A stretch of 64,000 nt of DNA from Nilaparvata lugens (taxonomy: Eukaryota > Arthropoda > Insecta > Hemiptera > Delphacidae), in contig NC_052516.1 in assembly GCF_014356525.2 (NCBI RefSeq), forward strand, positions 31,469,484 to 31,533,483. Reading direction: 5' to 3'. The notes under the pieces were generated by a model. The model searched no databases. It saw nothing but the letters and a program-made list of their open reading frames with translations, and was not told where the DNA came from. Numbering within the stretch: the first letter of the stretch is position 1; each line of letters begins with the position of its first letter. Position numbers and translations under genes: made by a program. Of this stretch, positions 56,467 to 64,000 are shown piece by piece.

Positions 56467-56622
56467 GAAAGAAAATAAAAATTTCAGTACCCTTTTTGTA
56501 TTATTATGGACATGTTTGGGACATTGATGCCATTTTCAAGTGCTTCAATGGCTTCAATGTCCGAAACATTTTGTGATTAAATAATTCAAAAAGGGTACTG
56601 AGATTTTTATTTTCTTTCTATT
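56467..56622. repeat. Palindrome, 30-bp arms
   Basis: 'aaatttcagtaccctttttg' is inverted as 'caaaaagggtactgagattt', with 'agaaagaaaataaaa' extending the arms. The loop holds 'cttcaatggcttcaatg'. Probably a nested MITE. Confidence 0.75.
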
Positions 56623-56674
56623 CTTCATCTAGCTGTTTACCCTGTTGTCAATATTTGCAGTAGCAGAAGTCCTC

Positions 56675-57043
56675 GGGGTGAATAAATTACAGCATTCAAT
56701 TGTGATTTTCGTTGAATAATAATTATAATGATTCGGTAAACGTTTGGGAATCAGCTGATAACCAACAAATCGGAGAGCTTCTTGCCCTGCCGACTTCGGA
56801 GTGAATTACAGCATGCATTTGATTGGGATTTTCGTTTAATAATAATTATAATAATTCGGTAAACGTTTGGGAATCAGCTGATAACCAACCAATCGGAGAG
56901 CTTCTTGCCCTGCCGACTTCGGAGTGAATTACAGCATTCATTTGATTGTGATTTTCGTTGAATAATAATTATAATGATTTGGTAAATGTTTGGGAATCAG
57001 CTGATAACCAACCAATCAGAAAGCTTCTTGCCCTGCCGGCTCG
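56675..57043. repeat. Three tandem ~122-bp units
   Basis: Each unit runs from '(cgga/cgggg)gtgaat..attacagcat' through 'acgtttgggaatcagctgat' to 'agcttcttgccctgccg'. Confidence 0.9.
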
Positions 57044-57440
57044 TCCACCACCACGCCTGAAAAACGTTCCATGTGTCTTGGCCCTTAAGGTATCTTCACA
57101 TCAAGCTAAGCTATGCTGAAATACGTCCTATCTCCCAATGTTAAATCCAAGCTACGTATTAGTCCCGTTCAGACCAGCGTAGCGTAGCTTTGAGATAGGA
57201 CGGCTACATTCTCCAAACACGAATTTTTGTTTCTCAATGCCTAGTTTTTCATTTCCTAGTTATAATTACTGGATACATTATGTAAGGAATTCGATAAACA
57301 AATTTATTTTTTTTTACTATAAGAGAGTTTCTAGGGTCTGCAGCAACTCTTCCGTGCGTACAGGGAAGCTTCCCTTGCATGAGAGTATTTATTGTCAAGA
57401 GAATTAAATGTATATAATATTCATAATTGTATTATTTTTA

Positions 57441-58132
57441 CTAGCCGTCAGGCTCGCTTCGCTCGCCATATCCGTTTAGCCAGGGGGCTCCGCCCCCTGG
57501 ACCCCCGACTGGATCGTCCAAGAATGAGATCAGCAGGCTCGCTTCGCTCGCCTGCATTTTTCATTAGAGCATTTTTATCATATGTTAGGACAATCCAGTC
57601 GGGGGTCCAGACTAAACTTCTGGCTGAACGGATATGGCGAGCGAAGCGAGCCTGATGGCTAGTAATATAATATTCCCAGGATTGAAGTAGCAGTGCCCAA
57701 TCAATTTTTCCGCGATAAATGCATTTAAATCTCAAACTTGGTGCCAACCTAACAAAGTCAACTCAACTTAATGCCAACCTGACAAAATTATTAATCTAGT
57801 TGCCAGTTAACAACTGTTTCGAAGAGGTACTCTATCTAGATTGTAGTTCTATAGTAACATATGATATGGAAATTTCAATTATAATTAAGAGATTGGGAGA
57901 AGAAGAATATACATGCTAAAAGACGAACTTTAAACCCTTAAAAACAACCCTTAGAGTTAAAATATTGCCAAAAGATTTCTTAGTGCGCCTCTAAAGGGCC
58001 AACTGAACATACCTACCAAATTTGAACGTTTTTGGTCCGGTAGATTTTTAGTTCTGCGAGTGAGTGAGTGAGTGAGTGAGTCAGTCAGTCAGTCATTCAG
58101 TGAGTGAGTGCCATTTCGCTTTTATATATAGA
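57441..58132 (-). mobile_element. Non-autonomous Helitron, second full copy
   Basis: The 5' end on the minus strand is A|TCTATATATAAAAGCGAAAT at 58,132. At the other side CTAGCCGTCAGGCTCGCTTC starts at 57,441 and its inverse ends at about 57,663 (CTGATGGCTAG|T). The 3' end thus again exists twice as a ~220-bp palindrome. The ORFs here on both strands are translations of the palindrome. Confidence 0.85.
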
Positions 58133-58194
58133 TTATTATTAGTTTATGCTCTAGATGATTGAGTATTATTTTGTATGCATTGTTTTTGGCAATA

Positions 58195-58216
58195 AAATTT
58201 ATTATTATTATTATTA

Positions 58217-58259
<43 letters not shown>

Positions 58260-58260
58260 T
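58195..58260. repeat. (ATT)n microsatellite
   Basis: Preceded by 'tttttggcaataaaat', the usual 3' tail of a retroposed copy. Confidence 0.95.
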
Positions 58261-58523
58261 CAATGTAGCGTAGCTAAAAATGTGAAGAGACCCATACTCT
58301 AGCTTCCCGTCAAATTAATTTAGCGTGGGCAGACTGTGTGAAGTACTAGAATTTTGTTCCTCTCATAGGACAAGAGTATGAGAATCAACATTTATCTTCT
58401 CTTCATAATTATTGAAACACAGTGAAAATTGTTGAATACGGTACCCTTTATTCCATTATAACACAACTGGTTTGAAAATTCGACTGAGTCATTGTCAATA
58501 TTGTAGAACCGTTCCATAATTGA

Positions 58524-58670
58524 ATAAAAACACACATATGTTGTCAAATTCTACACTGTTTTATTCGGTACACGACCGACAACTTGAAAATGTGACCGGT
58601 GTGGTCACGAAACCATGGTCCTGTACCGAATAAAACTGTGTAGAATTTGACAACATATGTGTGTTTTTAT
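58524..58670. repeat. Near-perfect inverted repeat, 52-bp arms
   Basis: 'ataaaaacacacatatgttg' through 'gttttattcggtaca' is inverted at 58,619-58,670 with about one mismatch. The ~43-bp loop holds 'gaccggtgtggtc', itself palindromic. High identity suggests recent origin. Confidence 0.9.
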
Positions 58671-59141
58671 ACAACTGGTTTGAACTCTCCAAGAGTAATT
58701 TTCTATACTTAAAGAGTTGGAGAGTTTAGAAACTTGAAGAATTAGAACTATTTATCCAAATTCAAATTTAATCCAAACTCAAATTGTGTGTTTGAATTAA
58801 ACAAATGGTACTTGGAAATTAATATTTGTTTCGTGTTTCAAGGATCATTACCTCTGAAAAAAAAGTAAATATTCTCTCCTATAATCTCTATGCCTCTATA
58901 CATCTATGATAATCTGATATAATAATAATACCTTCTATACTCTCAGTTAGCCTACTTCTACACATACTCTCTACATCGTCTTCATTTTCTATACTTTTAT
59001 TATTTACACCGGCAACTTTCAAGTATTATAAGCCTAGGTGATGATGAAGAGATGAATGATACATAATACAAACGTTCCTATCTATGATGATTTCATGAAT
59101 GGATCAATGAAGAGATAAATAGCTGAAATTGAATGAGAGAG
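58671..59141. other. No gene recognised
   Basis: AT-rich intronic or intergenic sequence. Confidence 0.45.
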
Positions 59142-59605
59142 ATTGATTGATTGATTGATTGATTGAGTACTTTATTTATGTAGATTACAATATATATACT
59201 GGCTTATACACTTATATACAATAGCTTACAATACAGCAAAATTATAGATGAATTTACATAATATAGACTAAGAAAATAATTATTGAACTGTATATGATAT
59301 GAAAAAGCAATTTGTAATATAATAACTATAGATATTATATTGTTATGCATCTACATAAATTGGCGGAGCTTTGGAGAGAGATTGATTGATTGAGTACTTT
59401 ATTTATGTAGATTACAATATATACTGGCTTATACACTTATATACAATAGCTTACAATACAGCAAAGTTATAGATGAATTTACATAATATAGACTAAGAAA
59501 ATAATTATTGAACTGTATATGATATGAAAAAGCAATTTGTAATATAATAACCATAGATAATAATCATAATGTTATGCATCTACATAAATTGGCGGAGCTT
59601 TGGAC
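59142..59605 (-). repeat. Two tandem copies of a retroelement 3' end
   Basis: Two ~230-bp units each start (gattgatt)n, 'gagtactttatttatgtaga', and end 'aaattggcggagctttgga'. They are nearly identical. A third copy is at 52,050-52,330. Direction is judged from the A/T-rich simple tail. Confidence 0.85.
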
Positions 59606-60040
59606 ATATCAATGTCCATTCTTTGGGAAGAATATTAAAAATATCCTCCCCACTAACTCTCTACCAAAGGAGTGTTAGTGAGAGAGAGAGAGAGTGATGA
59701 AACTTGAACCTACTTGTGTGATACTACTTAAAGTGATACACTAAGAACCTACTTGCTATAATGAGGTCCACTTTATAATGGCAGTGACTGATTAGCAATG
59801 GTATTGCTTTCCTTGTCTATCATTCAACAAAGCAGATATCGCTATCTCTTTCTCGCTTTGCTCTGTTGCCAGATGGTCTTCTAAAAAATGTAAAATTATT
59901 AATCAATTAACAAAGTAGAGTATATTTGGGATATTGAAGCCACTTTTTTGCTCGAGATCCCCCTCCCCCCTCTCCCCCCTCGTCCATCCCTCCTCCCCTT
60001 CCCCCCGCCCGTAGGGCGGGGGGTGTTCTAAAAATAGATT
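59606..60040. other. MITE-end fragment and C-rich tract
   Basis: 59,760-59,880 matches the TATAGTGAGG family ('ttataatggcagtgactgat'). At 59,965-60,023 there is a C/G-rich tract with the perfect small palindrome 'ccccgcccgtagggcgggg'. Confidence 0.65.
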
Positions 60041-60272
60041 TCCCCTTCCCCCTGTCCAGTGGAGGTGAGGGGGAGTGAGTGAGAGGGAGATATATCTTTC
60101 TCTCTTTCTAAATCCCCTTCCCCCTGTCCAGTGGAGGTGAGGGGGAGAGAGTGAGAGGGTGATATATCTTTCTCTCTCTTTCTAAAAATAGATTTCCCCT
60201 TCCCCCTGTCCAGTGGAGGTGAGGGGGAGTGAGTGAGAGGGAGATATCTCTCTCTCTCTCTCCAGGTGAGGG
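60041..60272. repeat. Minisatellite, three ~72-84-bp units
   Basis: Each unit starts 'ccccttccccctgtccagtg' and includes 'gaggtgagggggag' and 'gatatatctttctctc'. Confidence 0.93.
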
Positions 60273-60904
60273 AAAAAAATTTCCCTTTTAGGAGGAAAAA
60301 TTCCCTCTCTGTCTACTGTCAAATTGAAGTGAATTCATATTTCTACATCTGATGCTATGGTGACAGATTGAGGTGAATTCTAAAGATGTGGGGGAAAAAA
60401 TCTCTTGAGAGGGAAAAATTCCTTTGGTGACAAATTAAAGTGAATCCATTTCGCTCTACTATGATAGAGATAGAGATCTCCTTCTTTTACTCATGTCATC
60501 TCTTTCCTCCACCCTTTCCGAAAGGAGATAAGAATCAATTCTTTCCACATCTAATGGTATACTAACAAATTGAACTACATTCATTTCGCTCTACTATGAT
60601 GACAGGGTCAATTGATTCTTATCTCTTTCCCACACCCTTTACGAAAGCGAGTAAAGGGGGGAAGAATCAAGTTCCATTTGATCGTGGGTATAGTGTGAAA
60701 CGATTCTCACCAGCCTTACAAAAGAAAGGAAGGAATCTAGTATGTGAAGATATTACCTCTTTAGAGTAAAGTGACAGCTGCATTTGACCGCACGCGTCTC
60801 TCATCTGGTCCGCACCCTGTGAGGTCGTTTAATAACTCCTACAACGAAAACCGTTGCATGAAAAAATCGATTTATGTGACAAGTTTTTAGTCCTTAAAGT
60901 TACT
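60273..60904. other. Non-coding, purine-rich
   Basis: Repeated words such as 'ggagggaaaaattccct' and 'tgaattcatttcgctctactatgat' suggest degenerate tandem repeats; no gene seen. Confidence 0.5.
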
Positions 60905-61283
60905 TCAAACAACCTTCTTCAAGATTTATCGACATAGTCAAAAATGACTAGGGTGAAAACTATAGCTGTTGAAGTTGACTTGTACAAGCTTTTTTAAAAG
61001 ATTTATTGACATGCTCAAAAATGTCAATCAGGGTGGTGCAGACTGTAATTTGAAACTATAGGTGTTAAAGTTCACTTGTACAACCTTTTTTTTTTTTTAA
61101 AGATTTATTGACATGCTCAAAAATGTCAATCAGGGTGGTCTACACTGAAACTATAGGTGTTGTCTCACTTTACCTTTAAAAGATTTATCGAAATACTCAA
61201 AAATGTCTAGACTGAAACTATAGGTGTTGTCTCACTTTACCTTTAAAAGATTTATCGAAATAGTCAAAAATGTCTAGACTGAA
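60905..61283. repeat. Tandem repeat block, about five units
   Basis: Units contain 'aaagatttat(t/c)ga', 'ctcaaaaatgtc' and 'actgaaactataggtgtt'. The last two, ~72 bp each, are almost identical. Confidence 0.88.
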
Positions 61284-61314
61284 ACATTCACTCTCTCACA
61301 CTCAACTCAAGATT

Positions 61315-61593
61315 TTATGTTTTCGGCGCCAATATAAAGTCTTTATACTTGATCAAATCCATTTTTTCTGTAATAATTTGTACTACCTGATGTTCGTTAA
61401 GCCCATGATCTTTTGCCTCAATCCAATTCATGTGGAAACTCACTTCGGCATATTTTGATACTATATCATACGCCATTTTGTGGATAAATAGGCTTAGGTA
61501 CTCAATGAAGGGCGCCGAACATTGCAGTCTCATGACAGCACCCTCTTCCGAATTTTTAATTACCTCAGCTATTTCATATAGGTAAGAAATCAC
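61315..61593 (-). CDS. Small protein, possible histone fold
   Basis: The minus-strand open frame of about 92 codons begins after a possible acceptor (catagcaag|GTG) with no ATG upstream; the first ATG is at about 61,534. Its layout, short helix, then a ~28-residue helix (SAPFIEYLSLFIHKMAYDIV...), loop, short strand and final helix (NEHQVVQIITEKMDLIKYKD), resembles an H2A/NF-YC-type histone fold. SAPFIEYL stands where H2A has (S)AAILEYL. There is no histone tail. It lies 370 bp downstream of the Rep-like gene on the same strand. Sequence likeness is faint, so treat function as unknown. Confidence 0.35.
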   Translation of the reverse strand: MISYLYEIAEVIKNSEEGAVMRLQCSAPFIEYLSLFIHKMAYDIVSKYAEVSFHMNWIEAKDHGLNEHQVVQIITEKMDLIKYKDFILAPKT

Positions 61594-61689
61594 CTTGCTA
61601 TGCTTTCAACGAAGGCTATTTCAACGAGCCCCACTCCACCTCCCTCTCTTATGAGCACACACCAATCAAATAACTAACTAACCTTTGAT

Positions 61690-61830
61690 TTGCTATGTCC
61701 TCCTTCCTCCTCCTTTGTACTCTGTTCTCCTCCTCCTCCCCTCCGAGGACAAAAATCCTCCCCTCCGAGGACAAAAATTGTCCTCCGTTCTCCTCCTTTG
61801 TCCTCCTCCTCTGTCCTCCTCCTCCACTCG
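61690..61830. repeat. Pyrimidine-rich (TCCTCC)n tract
   Basis: CCT/TCC repeats with a repeated 'cccctccgaggacaaaaat'. Frames through it are low-complexity artefacts. Confidence 0.9.
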
Positions 61831-61913
61831 TTTAGCAGGAAAGAAAAAATGAGAGAGGAATCGGGAGAAGGGGAGAGAGGTCAATGTCAACACTCAATGT
61901 CACAATAACTTTC

Positions 61914-61919
61914 TTTATT
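61914..61919 (-). terminator. Poly(A) signal of the Rep-like gene
   Basis: The minus strand reads AATAAA 43 bases after the stop codon at 61,962, a normal place for polyadenylation. Confidence 0.6.
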
Positions 61920-61961
61920 TTTAAATTATTATACATACATCAAAGCATATCTATGACCAAA

Positions 61962-64000
61962 TCAAATACAGAAAGTAACTCTTTCCTTATTCCTACTGGG
62001 TGTATATTTAAAAACATCTAGCTTGATTCTAATTTTATAATTCAAATCTATGTTTGGCTTTTCAAATTCTTCCTCTAACCAATAGTTAGACACATACAAT
62101 GCTTCCACATTTTCAAACTGTAAAATATACCGTATCTTGTTTCTATTGTACACTTCTTTTATTGCAATAATGACTAACTCTATACCTTGTGGTAACTCTT
62201 CTAATCTTTTACACTGTCCTACTTTTACTTTCCCTTTAATTTCCAGCATTGTGATGTTATTATACTGCTCCACTTCTTTTTGTGTGAAGGGAGTGTCTTC
62301 CAAGTTTTTCCATACATCTGACAGAAACTTAAGTGATTCTATTCTAGGAAATGTATGACCATTATAGCTTGTCATACCATTGACTGTAATTACACAAATT
62401 TTCTCTTCCCTTGGTAGACAAATAATTTCTTTTTTGTCAGTGTAAGGGATTACAAAATAACCCTCTTTCTTAAGGTCTTCTCTTGCATTGTATGCATTAA
62501 TAAAAACATTTTTATGACACCCCTTTACAAAGTAAACATTTTTCGAACCTTCCTTTTCTCCTAAAACACCTACATATGCAAATTTTCCTTTATTATTTAC
62601 AGTAAATGCAGTCACATTGTACACTCCACTTAGATCAAAATTTTGCCAATGTGAATGGAAATATGGATCAAGTTCCTCTCTCAAATTTTCTATTTCTTCC
62701 TCAAATTCTTCTAGCTGCTTATGCTGTGCCCTAAATGACTGTGTGGTTTCAAAAAACTCAGTTTTCCTCCGTTTTAGATCAATTTCATCCAGTTCTAGCT
62801 TACGCTTTTTGTCTGATAGCACTGTGATAGGAGACAAGGGCTGTAACTCTTTAACAGGGTATGGGAGAAGCTTACAAGTTATGTTTGCTCGTTTTCTTAA
62901 GACTTGTGGTATCAAGTTAGCTGTTGCTACAAGGCCCAACTCATCTAGGTCAACAACTTTGGATATGGTAGAGAAAACTGTGGTTGACTTGGAGAAATAT
63001 GTCTCACCACTCTTAATATAACACTTTTGTGAGAAACTGATATTATTCTTGTTTGATAGATCCTCAAAAATTTCTACATAATTTATAGGTAGTAAATTGA
63101 AACTGAATGCAGAAATAACATAAGAATTATTTTATTTCTATGTTGTGGGTCAGTGGGGAGCTTTACTTGTACACCAGTCAATTTCTTGGTATTGCTATTA
63201 CCCCAGTAAACATACTGTAGAAGATCATTATAGACCAAACAACAACTATTTTTTAAATTATCTGTCAGTTTTCTCCACATTTTAGCCAAGGACACAGAAT
63301 AAATTGGAGCATTTTGGAAATAGTTTCTACTATCATTCAAGAGTGACAAGCTATCTTGAATAGGGTCAAAGATTTTGCTATTGTCTCTATTTGTTAAACT
63401 ATAGTTATAGATTGTAGCTTCCAAACGTGTAATACCATGCATTTTAGCTGCATCAGAGGTAAAGGTTTCCCGTAATCTTGTATCTGGACAGGCAATAAAG
63501 TCTACAATATGGTTACCTAACTGCTTATTTACACCAGGGCTTGTCATTTGACAAATAAACTTATTATAAATTTTTACCCTCACATTACTATTAACCCAAG
63601 TCAAGCAATCAATCCCAACAGTTTTATTGTTATCTACTATCACATTATAGTCTTCTTTATATTCTCCTTGAAAGCAGAAACAATGATTTGTAGTTAGAAA
63701 GTCACACATTCCATTCTTGTTGAATATTCCAGCAAAGTCCTGTGTTATGTCCAAGTCTAGTAGATAGAAGTGCTCCTTCCTCAGCTGCTCCAATAATCTC
63801 GGTAGTTCTTCTATCAATGTAGCAATTGGGACATCTGCAAGCTCCACTTTGTAAGGTATCCCCACTGGTTCCTGGTATTTTTGTTTCACTTCGTTGTAAT
63901 TGTCATTGCCAAGCACTTGTAGAATCTTTTGAGACATATCACTCCCACTGTCCAATAGGTAAGGTAGCTTTGCTTTGACTCCATGTTTAGCTGACACCAT
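61962..64000 (-). CDS. Large Rep-like protein of unknown family (one frameshift, 5' end outside window)
   Basis: Two minus-strand frames, 64,000-63,083 and 63,120-61,962 (the second first noticed from its ATG at 62,939), form one ~680-codon gene. The reading passes between them at a run of four A near 63,130, where one A seems missing. Visible parts: LLDLDITQDFAG (near residue 97), NVRVKIYNKFICQ, a GITRLEATIYN segment, then in the second part a basic patch (DKKRKLELDEIDLKRRK) suggesting nuclear import, a Glu-rich coiled coil, and a C-terminal region ending NYWLEEEF.... Asp-rich 'DxDxTxDF', 'K-I-Y-N-K' and 'R-L-E-x-T' in this order recall Rep_trans/phage gene-II-type replication initiators. 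No HUH motif is obvious. Could be from a mobile element or integrated virus. The upstream end lies outside the window. Confidence 0.5.

Larger units (their letters stand above)
56267..57090. mobile_element. TIR element with expanded ~122-bp internal repeats
   Basis: The left ~105 bp (aagtgccaagccacatggag ... attatcagctgattcggtaaa) are inverted at the right end (cgttccatgtgtcttggcc). Three tandem copies of the right subterminal unit are at 56,675-57,043. A separate small palindrome (56,467-56,622) lies between. It begins 38 bp after the PKC exon end. No coding. Confidence 0.82.
57091..58292. mobile_element. MITE with GGTATCTTCACAT ends, split by a Helitron
   Basis: 'aaggtatcttcacatcaagc' at 57,091 is inverted as 'atgtgaagagacc' ending near 58,292, with AGCTACGCT-type words inside both ends ('gcgtagcgtagctttgag', 'gtagcgtagctaaa'). 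The Helitron (57,441-58,132) and an (ATT)n tail lie inside. Confidence 0.65.

Noticed and set aside
57392..57747. Overlapping frames on both strands with repeated Arg-Ala-Arg text
   Set aside because: They read the palindromic Helitron 3' ends in both directions.
60000..60025. GC hairpin followed by T's, terminator-like
   Set aside because: Eukaryotic context; it is a local palindrome at the edge of a C-rich minisatellite.
62617..63021. 134-residue Ser-rich plus-strand frame
   Set aside because: It is the antisense of the Glu/Lys-rich part of the Rep-like gene.

Overview
The window looks like insect nuclear DNA, most likely from a hemipteran such as a planthopper (inference). It is AT-rich, has short exons with GT-AG junctions, two 100-base N gaps of a draft assembly, and is dominated by mobile elements and their wrecks. 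Small indels break many reading frames, some of them possibly assembly errors.

Host genes are few. Three exons of a novel-type protein kinase C (delta-like) lie on + at 53,151-53,366, 54,634-54,807 and 56,073-56,228; the rest of the kinase domain is beyond the recognisable exons. A last exon resembling the takeout/JHBP-like secreted family is at 47,899-48,053 (+). Two exons of 7-TM chemoreceptor type lie on - at 41,033-41,540 and about 29,030-29,482, possibly one gene with a long TE-filled intron.

The left third holds a three-level nest. A CR1-like LINE (+, about 8,640-25,345) is split inside its endonuclease by a BEL/Pao LTR retrotransposon (10,267-22,954). The left LTR of that element is in turn split by a minus-strand LTR element with 2.4-kb LTRs (10,523-19,046). 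This last element keeps a PBS, a PPT and a degenerate Gag-like region but no recognisable pol.

Around and between these are LINE fragments (3.1, 27.2, 31.9 kb), Helitrons and mini-Helitrons, a dead mariner (37.7 kb), a dead ZBED-type hAT nested in a long inverted repeat (33-37.6 kb), a Harbinger element keeping a MADF exon (44.1 kb), a Tigger-like element (2.0 kb), and many MITEs and fold-backs. Several fold-backs end in ACAGAGTG.

The right edge (61.3-64.0 kb, minus strand) is the best candidate for something little described. It is a ~680-residue reading frame, open except for one single-base frameshift, with faint likeness to replication-initiator proteins, followed by a poly(A) signal and then by a short reading frame that may be a histone fold.
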